This document shows positions 1 to 8,508 of a stretch of 64,000 nucleotides of DNA, piece after piece. The position numbers and the translations under genes are program-made. Source of the stretch: Promethearchaeota archaeon (lineage in GTDB: Archaea; Asgardarchaeota; Lokiarchaeia; Sigyniarchaeales; SOKP01); NCBI GenBank assembly GCA_016926735.1, contig JAFGOA010000080.1:1-64000 (forward strand), read 5' to 3'. Every line of letters starts with the position of its first letter. The first letter of the stretch is position 1. The notes below the pieces were generated by a model, which saw nothing but the letters and a program-made list of their open reading frames with translations, had not been told where the DNA came from and did not search any database.

Positions 1-684
1 AAAAAAAAAAAAATTTTTGATTCTTTAGGATCAGGTCCTGCAAGAGCCAAAAGTAGAGTTGAAGAAAAATTGTTTAATGAGATTCAATATAGTGATGATT
101 CCAATTGTGCGATAATTTTTTTTGAAACATCCCAACGGCCAAATGAAGAAGTAATGCAAATAATTGCTGATAAATGTAATATTGATGTAAATAAGACATA
201 TGCTTTATATGCTCCAACAGCTAGTTTAACGGGATCAATTCAAATTGCCGCTAGAATTGTTGAAACAGGAATTCATAAATTACATGAAATTGGATTTCCA
301 ATTGATATTATTCAAATTGGATTTGGAACTACATCTGTTGCCCCTGTAGCTAAAAATGATATAGAAGCGATGGGTAGAACAAATGATTCAATAATTGCTG
401 GAGGAATGGTATATTATACAATTTATATTGATGAAGCACAGGAGCCTTCCCTTTTTAAATTAATAGAAAAAGCACCTGCTAACCAATCTTCTAGTTATGG
501 AAAATCTTTTATTGATATTTTTAAGGAAGTAAATTATAATTTCTATGATATAGATCCAGGATTATTTGCTCCAGCGATTTTTAATGTAATAAACATAAAA
601 ACTGGAAATTCAATAACTTCTGGTTCGCTTGATTTAGAATTATTAAAATCTTCTTATCGACTAGATGAACTACACACAATTTAA
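1..684 (+). CDS. mch: Methenyltetrahydromethanopterin cyclohydrolase (Mch), 5' end outside window
   Basis: Interconverts N5,N10-methenyl- and N5-formyl-tetrahydromethanopterin in archaeal C1 metabolism (methyl branch of the Wood-Ljungdahl pathway). The frame is already open at base 1: the family motif GSGPARA is encoded at about 28-48, ahead of the first in-frame TTG at 70, so that TTG is internal and the gene runs off the left edge. Further family signatures are APTASLTGSIQIAAR followed by VETGIHK, then the glycine-rich GFGTTSVAPV and AMGRTNDSI near the middle. About 227 codons are visible of a family usually slightly over 300, so roughly the N-terminal quarter to third is missing. The gene is followed by a short non-coding gap and a convergent gene. 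Assignment is confident; the start lies outside the window. Confidence 0.93.
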   Translation, partial: KKKKIFDSLGSGPARAKSRVEEKLFNEIQYSDDSNCAIIFFETSQRPNEEVMQIIADKCNIDVNKTYALYAPTASLTGSIQIAARIVETGIHKLHEIGFPIDIIQIGFGTTSVAPVAKNDIEAMGRTNDSIIAGGMVYYTIYIDEAQEPSLFKLIEKAPANQSSSYGKSFIDIFKEVNYNFYDIDPGLFAPAIFNVINIKTGNSITSGSLDLELLKSSYRLDELHTI

Positions 685-903
685 AGACTATAGGGATCTA
701 TCAGAACATAATCTCCTATAATGGATTGTTTTTTTTTAAATTCCACTTCATCGCTTTGAGAAGGATTTTCCATTCATAAAGTATCTATATAATACGAAAT
801 TGATTTTCTCCTAAGACTTGATTCATTTCCTTCATAAATGATAATTTTTTCTTGAGCAATAAAGATTAAAAAAATTAAAAATAGAAATCTTTTAAAAATA
901 TTA

Positions 904-2052
904 TTATATATTCGTTAATTCCTCTTGATATTTTAATATTTCATCATATGAAATATCATCATCAAACTTTATTTTTATTTGAATTCCTAAATACGCACAA
1001 GATAGGTTTGCTGCTGCTACAATCTCTGCTTTTTTAAGGGTAACTGAATATTCATCATTTGGATATTCATTTCCATTTGTTGGCAATGAATTTTTTTGAA
1101 ATTGGTTTTCATTGAGTCTAAAAGAACGTTCTGTTTTCATCTTATGAAGTAATGTGGCCATTTTATCAGCTACTAAAAAAGATAAATCATTTTTATTAAT
1201 TAATCTGGCAATATTATTTACATCAAAATAATTTAAACTTTCGAATTTACTTCTCAGATAATTTTTTAGATTTTCTGAATTCCGCTCACATTCAATTTCA
1301 GTCCAATCATGTATTGCTAATCTTCTTCTAAAAAATAATAATTCCCAATCTATTTCTATTTCTTTAAGTAATTCTAAAATTTTATCATCATTAGGTATTT
1401 TAGATTCTAAAACAATATATAATTGAAGACCATAATATTTATGTTCCTGTTGAAGATAAAAACCTCTTTGTTGCATAGACGCAAGAATTTTTAATTTTAG
1501 CGAAAATATATTTTCAGAAAGGTTTTTTCTACCACAACTTAAATAAATAACATTTCCTTCTTCACTGATATAATCACAATCAAGAAATCCTAAGATACTA
1601 TCAGTATTTTCTCCAATAAAATTTATTAATCCAGTTAGAGTAGGTTTCACATCAAATTTAATTAAATCATTTTCATCAATTGTCACATAATCTATTTTAC
1701 TTCCCCCAATTGCTAATTTAATTGAATTTAAAGAAAGTTCCTTCTCATCACCAAAGACCCTCTTTATTGCTTCATTAATAGGAAATACTTCTTCTTCTAA
1801 AATCTTGATATCTGCCATAGATGATTCATAAGGTTCTGGTTCAGTTAAAACTTTATTTAATATTGGGGCTTCTGAAGCATCTACTTCTATTTCATAATTT
1901 TTGGCTAGATCCTTACGGATAACACAATAAGAATGGTTTTTTTTATTATACATTGATAAAGAAGTATTTATATCAATCACTGCTCGAAATTTTTCAGTAA
2001 TTTTGCTTTCAGTCCTGTCTGACTTGGTTCTGCGTCGTCGCATTTTCTTCAA
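904..2052 (-). CDS. Uncharacterised 382-aa protein
   Basis: I do not recognise this protein. It is soluble-looking, with no signal peptide or membrane segment. The first 15 residues are very basic (MKKMRRRRTKSDR), which could be a nucleic-acid-binding tail. The body is mixed alpha/beta and rich in acidic residues, with a Cys pair around FLDCDYIS and YLSCGRK but no clear metal motif. A helical segment with charged residues (WELLFFRRRLAIHDWTE) lies past the middle. Codon use and A+T content match the neighbours, so it is probably a native gene. It converges on mch and shares no obvious operon. The ATG at the upper end follows an A+T-rich stretch compatible with a promoter. Confidence 0.7.
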   Translation of the reverse strand: MKKMRRRRTKSDRTESKITEKFRAVIDINTSLSMYNKKNHSYCVIRKDLAKNYEIEVDASEAPILNKVLTEPEPYESSMADIKILEEEVFPINEAIKRVFGDEKELSLNSIKLAIGGSKIDYVTIDENDLIKFDVKPTLTGLINFIGENTDSILGFLDCDYISEEGNVIYLSCGRKNLSENIFSLKLKILASMQQRGFYLQQEHKYYGLQLYIVLESKIPNDDKILELLKEIEIDWELLFFRRRLAIHDWTEIECERNSENLKNYLRSKFESLNYFDVNNIARLINKNDLSFLVADKMATLLHKMKTERSFRLNENQFQKNSLPTNGNEYPNDEYSVTLKKAEIVAAANLSCAYLGIQIKIKFDDDISYDEILKYQEELTNI

Positions 2053-2193
2053 ATAATTAACTTTAGTTCTCTATATTTAAATAAAAAACAAACTTTTATA
2101 TTCTTAACTAAACTATATTATAAATTTTCAATATATTAAAATAAAAGAATCTTAATGGAACATCAATGAGTTGTATTAAGGTTAAAAGAAAGA

Positions 2194-2370
2194 TTACAAT
2201 TCATCTTCAAGAAAATAATTTTCTCCTTTTTTAATATATACAATTTCAGAACCAAAATTGTTAAGAACTTTATATTTATCCCCTTGAATTTCTAAAATTT
2301 GTAATGAATAAGGTAATCTTCTTTTATCAATAATGTCTTTTATTATTGCTTTTTCTTCTTTGGGATCCAT
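2194..2370 (-). CDS. Small 58-aa hypothetical protein
   Basis: An ATG-started frame of 58 codons ending in TAA, starting MDPKEEKAIIKDIIDKRR. It lies upstream of, and on the same strand as, the unknown 382-aa gene. It has a natural composition: an N-terminal charged helix, then a probable small beta unit (YSLQILEIQG, YKVLNNFGSEIVYIKKG) ending in acidic residues. It reads like a compact alpha+beta domain rather than random A+T-rich translation, because charged and hydrophobic residues alternate and Lys/Asn homopolymers are few. No family is recognised. It may be co-transcribed with the downstream gene, about 140 bases away. Moderate confidence, as it is short and has no homology evidence. Confidence 0.5.
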   Translation of the reverse strand: MDPKEEKAIIKDIIDKRRLPYSLQILEIQGDKYKVLNNFGSEIVYIKKGENYFLEDEL

Positions 2371-2516
2371 AATATTTAGTTATGTTTACTCAAAAAAAAA
2401 ATTTACCAATTTAGAAAAAGTTCCATATACATGTAACTTTTTTAATTTTCCAAGATAAAAATGTACAAATTTGAATAAAATATTTAATTTTCATAAAATA
2501 TAAGACAAATGAAATT

Positions 2517-2589
2517 TTAATCTAAAATATTATAGGAATTTATCATTATTCCGAATTTTTAAAATTCGAATAATAGCATTTTAGATTAA
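2517..2589. repeat. Nested inverted repeat (stem-loop) upstream of the GT4 gene
   Basis: This lies in the 376-base gap 2371-2746. The outer arms are a perfect 12-bp inverted repeat: TTAATCTAAAAT at 2517-2528 and its complement at 2578-2589. Inside is a second inverted repeat, ATTATTC-C-GAATTTT at 2545-2559 with AAAATTCGAATAAT at 2561-2574, with one bulged C. A perfect 12-bp palindrome TAAGATATCTTA follows at 2593-2604. The rest of the gap is plain A+T-rich sequence with a TATA-like ATATATTTAAA near 2680 for the gene at 2747. The element could be a structured RNA, a terminator for the small minus-strand gene, or a DNA-level site. Confidence 0.5.
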
Positions 2590-2746
2590 TTTTAAGATAT
2601 CTTATCCCAAATCATTTGAAAATAAAAAAAGTTTGACTAAGATTATTAAAACAAAATTGAGGTTTTATTAAGATAGAAATATATTTAAACAAATCTATGT
2701 CTAGTTGAATTATATCTCGAAATTCAAAAAATTTTGGTAATTTATT

Positions 2747-3994
2747 ATGGTTAGAGAAAAACTTGAAATTGGCATGTTTTCAAGCATGTATAGCCAGATG
2801 AATGGTTCTGCACATGCAACAAGATTCCTTTGTGAAACAATTGCAGAATTAGGACACAATGTACATGTCTTTGCCCCTCGTATTACATATGATTCTAAAA
2901 AACCAAAAAATCTTCACTTTCATGATTTGGGAGGAGCAAGAGTTGCAAAAAAAACTGGTTTAGTTCTAAGTGCTCCAATACAAAAAATATTTAAATGTGA
3001 TTATAATGATTTAGATATTGCTCATATTCAGACCCATGCTTCAATTGGAGTTTTGGGTGTTAATTGGGCAAAAAAACAAGGAATACCCATGGTGGGATCT
3101 CATCATAGCCCCCTTACCTTTTACACTGCTCAATATGTTCCTATTATTGGAAAATTATTGGTAAAAAATGACCTTATCTGGAAATGGGAACGATTTCTTT
3201 TAGATAAATACGATTTATGTCATACTCCTACAAAGACTAAAAAAGATATGCTTTTGGATTATAAATTTAAAGAACCAATCGTTGCTCTTACCAATGGGAT
3301 TAGAGATTTTTATTTCTCAAATGTAGAAGAGAATGGAATTAAGGAAAAATATAATATAGTGGGTAAAAAGGTATTACTATATGTTTCAAGATTATCTCCT
3401 GAAAAACATCCAATAAGAATCATTAAAACATTTAAAAATATAAAAGAAAAAGTACCTAATGCTCATCTATTGATGGTTGGAAGTGAAGGACCTTCGACTG
3501 AAGCTGTAAAAAAAATCGTAGATAATAATAAATATAAAGATTTTGTTTCATTCGCTGGAAGAGTCCCATTCGAAGATTTATTACGTTTATATAAAACTGC
3601 TGATGTTAGTTGTTTATGGTCTCTAATTGAAGCTGAAGGATTAGTCCTATTAGAAGCAATGGCTCAAGGAACACCTAGTGTTGGTACAAACGCAAGTGGG
3701 ATTGCAAATATAATAAGACATGGAGAAACTGGATATTTAGCAGATAACTTAAAACAATTTGAGGATTATGTTGTTAAATTATTAAAAGATGACGATCTTC
3801 GAAAAGAGTTTGGAAAAAATGCAAGGAATATTGCTGAAAATTATAGACTTAAAGAAATAGCAAAAATTTGGATTAAATTATATAAATTTACTCTTGAAGA
3901 ATTATATCCTTTACGATATTATAGAAAAGAAAGAAAAAAAAGAGTTGAATTAGTAAAAGAATTTGTAAAAGACCTCCCTAACGTATATTTTTAA
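2747..3994 (+). CDS. Glycosyltransferase family 4 (GT-B fold)
   Basis: Predicted retaining glycosyltransferase that transfers a sugar from a nucleotide donor to a lipid or glycan. It is 415 aa, normal for GT4. The N-terminal Rossmann half starts after EIGMFSSMYSQMNGSAH, a pattern resembling diacylglycerol glucosyltransferases and GT4 mannosyltransferases (acceptor-side loop with Gly and His). The donor half begins near residue 205 (VLLYVSRLSPEKH). The GT4 E-x7-E signature is near residue 294 (EAEGLVLLEAMAQGTPSV). The C-terminal 25 residues are strongly basic (YYRKERKKRVE), possibly for membrane binding, which suggests a role in membrane lipid glycosylation. It stands alone between two minus-strand genes; ATG start, with a TATA-like box near 2680. 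Donor and acceptor cannot be read from the sequence. Confidence 0.88.
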   Translation: MVREKLEIGMFSSMYSQMNGSAHATRFLCETIAELGHNVHVFAPRITYDSKKPKNLHFHDLGGARVAKKTGLVLSAPIQKIFKCDYNDLDIAHIQTHASIGVLGVNWAKKQGIPMVGSHHSPLTFYTAQYVPIIGKLLVKNDLIWKWERFLLDKYDLCHTPTKTKKDMLLDYKFKEPIVALTNGIRDFYFSNVEENGIKEKYNIVGKKVLLYVSRLSPEKHPIRIIKTFKNIKEKVPNAHLLMVGSEGPSTEAVKKIVDNNKYKDFVSFAGRVPFEDLLRLYKTADVSCLWSLIEAEGLVLLEAMAQGTPSVGTNASGIANIIRHGETGYLADNLKQFEDYVVKLLKDDDLRKEFGKNARNIAENYRLKEIAKIWIKLYKFTLEELYPLRYYRKERKKRVELVKEFVKDLPNVYF

Positions 3995-4009
3995 AATAAT
4001 ACTATGTAG

Positions 4010-4798
4010 TTAGAAATTATTTATTTCTCTAATTTTTATTAATTTTTGATAACATTTATCACAAAATCTAATTGATTTATTATCTATTCCTTCAATCTCT
4101 CTTGAGAATGTCATAACACATAAATTATTATCACAATGTTCTGGTCCTATGATAAGGTGACCAAGTTCATGAGTAGTTTCTTTTATTAAACGAAGCTCTA
4201 AAATAGTTTTATTTTTAGCCCTATTATAATATTCTTCTTTTAATTTAAGTGAAGATACAACACAGCAATTATGTCTTATATGAGCCTCACCAAAAAGGAA
4301 AATGATATTACTATTATTGCTTGAGTAAAGAGGTAAATCTGTTACTGCTAATATCATATCAAGATTGTTTGACTTAGCAAGATCTATTAGTAGTTGGTAT
4401 ATTTTATTTGTTGGATGTAATTCTAATAACTCTGTTGTGTTTTCTATCTCTTTTAATTCTCTTTTAATTCCTTTATTAAAGACCTCTTTAGGAAATTTAT
4501 ATCGTCCTAAATTATATATATTAAAGAAAAAGGAATCAAATTTTTGTTCTATATTATATTGAATTTTTTGAATTAGGTTTAGATTAAATTTACCTATAGA
4601 AACTATTCCTAAATGACATGGTAAAGAGATATTTAATAACGAAGGTTTAACTAATTCAAAATCTTCTTTTGTTGATATTCCAAACTTGAAAACATAATTT
4701 TTAAATTGATATAATTTCCTCTTTAATTTTACACGACTTTTTCGTATTTTTTTTTCATATTTTTGTATTTTTTTTTGTAAACTCTTATATCTTGCCAT
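4010..4798 (-). CDS. amzA: Archaemetzincin-like zinc metallopeptidase
   Basis: Predicted zinc-dependent peptidase of the archaemetzincin family (M54). The C-terminal half carries THELGHLIIGPEHCDNNLCVM followed about 20 residues later by CDKC, matching the family layout of a zinc-binding His/Glu helix, Cys pair, Met and distal CxxC. The helix motif is one residue longer than the usual HExxHxxGxxHC: three residues (LII) rather than two separate the second His from the Gly, so the third His is displaced by one. The first 50 residues are very Lys/Arg-rich with coiled-coil tendency, unusual for the family; the middle resembles the family's alpha/beta core. Length 262 aa versus about 180-200 for many archaeal members, explained by the basic extension. 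Catalytic competence is uncertain. Confidence 0.82.
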   Translation of the reverse strand: MARYKSLQKKIQKYEKKIRKSRVKLKRKLYQFKNYVFKFGISTKEDFELVKPSLLNISLPCHLGIVSIGKFNLNLIQKIQYNIEQKFDSFFFNIYNLGRYKFPKEVFNKGIKRELKEIENTTELLELHPTNKIYQLLIDLAKSNNLDMILAVTDLPLYSSNNSNIIFLFGEAHIRHNCCVVSSLKLKEEYYNRAKNKTILELRLIKETTHELGHLIIGPEHCDNNLCVMTFSREIEGIDNKSIRFCDKCYQKLIKIREINNF

Positions 4799-5033
4799 CT
4801 TGAGAGAATTAATTTAATTCTTATATTCTAAATAGAAAAATCATTTCAATAATAAAAATACTTAATTTATATTATTAAATTTTTAAGTATAAATAAAAAT
4901 ATAATCTTATTAATTAAGGTTTTAATTGAATAATCCATTTATAAGGATTAAAGCTTGATTAATATTATTTTCAATTATATGGTGTATTATTATTACAGAT
5001 AGAAATGAAAAAAAGGATAATAATTCTGAAAAA

Positions 5034-6020
5034 ATGGAATCTGAAATAGATCAAAAAGAAATAATTACAAAAGAACCAGTTCCCCATTTCTTTCCAACAT
5101 TTAGAATAAAAAGAAATCTTTATTCTCTTCCTATTATAACGGCTGTTGTATGTTCAGCAATATTAGCTTATATTGCAAGTTACTTTCCAGATCTGAAAGG
5201 TTCAGGAGCATATATCCCTGAAGATGATCTAGGAATCGTAGCAGGACTTATTAATGGTATCCTTTTTACTGGTTTTGCTGTATTCTTTGCGTTTATAATT
5301 ATATATTTGGTTAAAAAAAAGGGAATTAATGTTTTAAAATATATTTTTGGAGCAAGTATGGGATTTATCTGTTTCTTTTTGACATGGTTGTTTGGAGATA
5401 TGATTTTATCTCTTATAATTTATGGAGGATTGTTCGCTGAATCAGAAACTCTTAATTTAATATATATCATACTTTATATAATTCTTCTTATAACCTATGC
5501 TATATTCAGTTTGGAATTAATCTATAAATATTTTACAACAGAATCCCTGTTTATCAAGAATTTCACAATTCTTTATGTAAGTGTTTTAACTGGGGCTATG
5601 CTTGGTGCATCTATGCCTTATTGGACTACGTTTGCTATATTAATTGGAATTTCCTTATGGGATTTATTTGCTGTCCTTACAAAAAAAGGACCAATTAAAC
5701 AAATGATAGATTTGATGTCTGAAAGTAAAAGTGAAGAATTAGATAGTCAAATAAAAAAAGGAGAAGCAGAATATGATACGTCAAAATTAGAAATTGGGAT
5801 TGGAGATTTTGCTTTTTATAGTATGTTGACATCTGCAGCATTAGTAATTACAGGAAATATATATGTTATGATTTTTTCCGCAATTGCGATTATTATAGGA
5901 ACTGGAATTACAATACAAGGATTAAAAAGAAATAAAATTTTACCTGGACTTCCGATTTCAATTTTTCTTGGTATAGGAACTTTATTAATTTCTTGGGCAA
6001 TTATTGAATTTCTAATATAA
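5034..6020 (+). CDS. Presenilin-type intramembrane aspartyl protease (A22 family)
   Basis: Polytopic membrane protein of 328 aa with about nine hydrophobic segments. Three presenilin signatures occur in order and spacing: SLWDLFAVLTKKGP (Asp210, the equivalent of the YD motif, with Trp for Tyr), GIGDFAFYSML (Asp258, the GxGD motif) and LPGLPISI (residues 303-310, the PAL motif as P-G-L-P). A charged soluble loop (residues 220-250) separates the two catalytic helices, as in presenilins. Family knowledge: these proteases cut transmembrane helices within the bilayer. The cytoplasmic N-terminus is acidic and about 28 residues long. No gamma-secretase partners are visible nearby. The gene precedes a small winged-helix gene by 46 bases. 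ATG at 5034 is the first ATG in frame, although the frame is open further upstream. Confidence 0.86.
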   Translation: MESEIDQKEIITKEPVPHFFPTFRIKRNLYSLPIITAVVCSAILAYIASYFPDLKGSGAYIPEDDLGIVAGLINGILFTGFAVFFAFIIIYLVKKKGINVLKYIFGASMGFICFFLTWLFGDMILSLIIYGGLFAESETLNLIYIILYIILLITYAIFSLELIYKYFTTESLFIKNFTILYVSVLTGAMLGASMPYWTTFAILIGISLWDLFAVLTKKGPIKQMIDLMSESKSEELDSQIKKGEAEYDTSKLEIGIGDFAFYSMLTSAALVITGNIYVMIFSAIAIIIGTGITIQGLKRNKILPGLPISIFLGIGTLLISWAIIEFLI

Positions 6021-6066
6021 CCTTTATTTACAAAAATAATTTTATTAGTTATTATAAAAGTTGAAA

Positions 6067-6381
6067 ATGAAACAAAAAATTAAAGATTGGAGTGAATTAA
6101 ATATTTCTAATAAAAATAATCATCTTACACCAGGATTTAAAAAAATAATTGAGTATATGAATTATAAATTGGAAAAAAATACTCCTATTGATATTGCAAA
6201 AATAGTTGATGATACTAATCTTTCTTGGACATATGTAAAAAAAAATCTTGAATATATAAAAAAAAAAAATTATTCTGGTTTTAATTTTGAAAAATTAGGT
6301 AATAGTTGGATAGTGTGGAAAACTAGAGATAAGATTATCGCAAAACTTAATAATACTTGTGGTAAATTAATTAAAGACTGA
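6067..6381 (+). CDS. Small winged-helix-like protein
   Basis: A basic protein of 104 residues from the ATG at 6067 (a TTG two codons upstream is an alternative). The central part, TPGFKKIIEYMNYKLEKNTP followed by IDIAKIVDDTNLSWTYVKKNL and a hydrophobic GNSWIVWKT strand pair, has the spacing of a helix-turn-helix with a wing: helix 1, a short specificity helix pair (DIAKIVDDTNLSW), a recognition-like helix, then a beta hairpin. I infer a DNA- or RNA-binding role; no family name is supported. It lies 46 bases after the presenilin-type protease on the same strand, so the two may be co-transcribed. A plus-strand reading of the following region is only the shadow of TFB. Confidence 0.6.
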   Translation: MKQKIKDWSELNISNKNNHLTPGFKKIIEYMNYKLEKNTPIDIAKIVDDTNLSWTYVKKNLEYIKKKNYSGFNFEKLGNSWIVWKTRDKIIAKLNNTCGKLIKD

Positions 6382-6474
6382 TTAATATTTAAAATAAGAA
6401 AAATGAAATCTAAAATATTTTATATATTTTAGTGCTATTTATGTAAAATTTTTGAAAATTGTTTTAAAAAAATT

Positions 6475-7398
6475 TTATAAATTTTTACTTATATCTTTGA
6501 CTCTACTCCTTAAAGTCACTTCTGTTATACCAGCGATTTCTGAAATTTCTGCTTGTGTCTTTCTGCAATTTGAATTCTTGGCTGCCATATATAATACTGA
6601 AGCAGCGAAACCTTTTGGATCTTTCCCAATTCTATTAAGCCCTCCCTTACTGGAGTTATTTAATAGATTTAAAGCTTCTTTCTGGGTTTCTAAAGGTAAT
6701 TCTAAATCATTTCCAAATCTAAACACTAATTGTTCTGCTGTAATTGGACGATATTTCAAATTTAAATCTGGCAAAATCTCCTTTACAATCATTCCAAGAG
6801 AACGAATAATTGTATGTCTTGATGTCATTGAACTATCACTTACTTCCTCAAGCAATCTTGGAAATTCATGTACTCTGATTGCAGCATATAAACAAGCTCC
6901 AATAAATCCATCAATGGATCTACCCATTGTTAATTTTCTTTTTGCTACCTCAGAATAAACTCTCCAAGCAGTTTCTTCGATATATTCTGGAATATTTAAT
7001 TTTGAAACAAGCATTTTTAATTTTGGTTTTGCTTCCCAGAAATTTCTTTCAATACTGGATACTAAGGATTGTTGAATTTTAGATAATCTTGAGAATAGTG
7101 TTTTTTCTTTTGCTCCCATTCTATTTCCTTTTGAATCAACTTTATCATTTGGTAAAATAGTTCTTGGGCCAAATCCTCTCCATCGTGGTTCAGTTCTTCT
7201 TCTCTTTTCAACTTCTTCTGCAGTATAAGCTCTTCTTTCATTACCTACAATGTCTCTTCCTATTACCATACCGCAATTTATACATACAGAATCTCCATTT
7301 CTATTTTCAATGTTTGGACTACCACAGCAATTGTCTTCTCTTTGTTCAGACAAATCCTTCTTTTTGACGCGGAGTCGATTCCTATAATCTATCGACAT
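6475..7398 (-). CDS. tfb: Transcription initiation factor TFB (TFIIB homologue)
   Basis: Bridges TBP-DNA and RNA polymerase at promoters. It is 307 aa, normal for TFB. Order: N-terminal zinc ribbon (residues about 20-50, second knuckle CINCG), B-reader with RRRTEPRWRGFGPR, linker, then two cyclin-fold repeats (repeat 1 containing GRSIDGFIGACLYAAIR, repeat 2 containing GKDPKGFAASVLYMAAK and ending TEVTLRSRVKDI). The first zinc knuckle is unusual: it reads EDNCCGS, with two adjacent Cys, where most TFBs have CPxCGS, so the normal first cysteine is an Asp. Other archaea often have several TFBs with altered ribbons; this could be a variant paralogue. It faces a 485-base gap shared with a divergent GNAT gene. 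Confidence 0.95.
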   Translation of the reverse strand: MSIDYRNRLRVKKKDLSEQREDNCCGSPNIENRNGDSVCINCGMVIGRDIVGNERRAYTAEEVEKRRRTEPRWRGFGPRTILPNDKVDSKGNRMGAKEKTLFSRLSKIQQSLVSSIERNFWEAKPKLKMLVSKLNIPEYIEETAWRVYSEVAKRKLTMGRSIDGFIGACLYAAIRVHEFPRLLEEVSDSSMTSRHTIIRSLGMIVKEILPDLNLKYRPITAEQLVFRFGNDLELPLETQKEALNLLNNSSKGGLNRIGKDPKGFAASVLYMAAKNSNCRKTQAEISEIAGITEVTLRSRVKDISKNL

Positions 7399-7883
7399 AT
7401 TTTTTACTCCTTTATATATTTTTTTTCTCGAACTATATATTTTTTTGGTTAAATTTTAATTATTTGAAAAATAAGAAATACTTACTTTTCTATTACAAGA
7501 GATTTCCTAAGAATATCTCCATTGATTTTTTCTATCAAACTCATAAGTTATTAGTAAACTTTAAGCTAGAACTACGGAGATTATGAAAATCTTCCTTTTT
7601 ATTCTTTATCGTTATAAAATATACTACAAATAATCCAAAACCAAAAAAGCGGGGAAATTTTTCCCACAATCCTTATCCAATGATTTTGGGTGCAGTTTTT
7701 CAAACAATAATGATATTAAGATATATTTAAACTTGTCAATATATAAATATTCTCTATATAATCTATATATATTTTTTAGAAAAAATAAATATATTAAAAA
7801 ATAAAAAATTTCTACATTTCAATTTACTAGATATTATTCTAAAATAATTAAATTAAATAAAATGTATAATATTAATATGTATA
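7399..7883. other. 485-base intergenic region between TFB and GNAT genes
   Basis: A divergent promoter region with no convincing reading frame. It contains one conspicuous G+C-rich island in A+T-rich surroundings: GCGGGGAAATTTTTCCCAC, with a 6-bp inverted repeat GGGAAA/TTTCCC at 7652-7665 around two T residues. TATA-like runs occur on both sides: TATATATTTTTTTCTCG-type sequence just above the TFB start, and several TATATAA stretches near 7740-7800 upstream of the GNAT gene. The hairpin could be an operator or the footprint of a small RNA; there is no tRNA-like structure. Confidence 0.4.
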
Positions 7884-8384
7884 ATGTCTAGTGAGATATA
7901 TTTTAGACCTATAGAAAATAAAGATTTGAAATTTATTTCAGAAGTATACAATTATTTTATTTTAAAATCAACTGCAACATACCACATAAAAATATTAACT
8001 GAAAAAGAGATCAGAGATTATTTCATGTTATTTGATCCTTTAATAGATGGATTCATTGTATCCTTAGGAAAAGAAGATGCTGGTTTTTGCTTAATTAAAC
8101 CTTATAATAAAAAAAAAGGAGGATATTTTCGTACCTATGAAATAACTATATATATAAAAAATCAGTATCAAAAAAAGGGGATTGGTAAAAAAGCAATAGA
8201 ATATTTAGAAATTATAGCAAAAATCAAAAATATACATGTTATTATTGCTGGAATTTGCACTGAAAATATATCAAGTATAAGACTTTTTGAAAGATGTGGA
8301 TATATAAAATGTGGATTTTTTAAAGAAGTTGGTTATAAATTTGATAGGATACTCGATAATGTATATTATCAAAAAATATTTTAG
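7884..8384 (+). CDS. GNAT-family N-acetyltransferase
   Basis: Predicted acetyl-CoA-dependent N-acyltransferase of 166 aa. The fold order is visible: N-terminal strand IYFRPIENKDL, helices, beta strand EITIYIKNQYQKKGIGKKA with the acetyl-CoA pyrophosphate loop QKKGIG (the Q/R-x-x-G-x-G/A motif) near residue 97, then VIIAGICTENISSIRLFERCGY, the classic N-x-x-S-x-x-(L/F)-(F/Y)-x-x-x-G-(F/Y) motif, and a C-terminal strand. The overall pattern is closest to the phosphinothricin acetyltransferase-like branch, but the substrate cannot be deduced. It stands alone, with flanking promoter-like A+T-rich runs on both sides. Confidence 0.88.
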   Translation: MSSEIYFRPIENKDLKFISEVYNYFILKSTATYHIKILTEKEIRDYFMLFDPLIDGFIVSLGKEDAGFCLIKPYNKKKGGYFRTYEITIYIKNQYQKKGIGKKAIEYLEIIAKIKNIHVIIAGICTENISSIRLFERCGYIKCGFFKEVGYKFDRILDNVYYQKIF

Positions 8385-8508
8385 TTAATAGATTTAGATT
8401 TTTTTAATCAAATCATTTAAAAAAACAATTTAAGTCCATAGTGTGAAATCTCAAACTTAAATTAATAGAAATCATTTTACATTATGATATTACAGAGGTA
8501 TCTATAAT

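Noticed and set aside
681-773. Minus-strand 30-codon frame in the gap after mch (MENPSQSDEVEFKKK...)
   Set aside because: Looks slightly coding-like, and the same frame continues upstream past an in-frame TGA, but it is too short and has no start support or homology to call.
6452-6958. Plus-strand frame of 168 codons across the TFB gene
   Set aside because: It is the complementary shadow of TFB, whose cyclin repeats are unmistakable on the minus strand.
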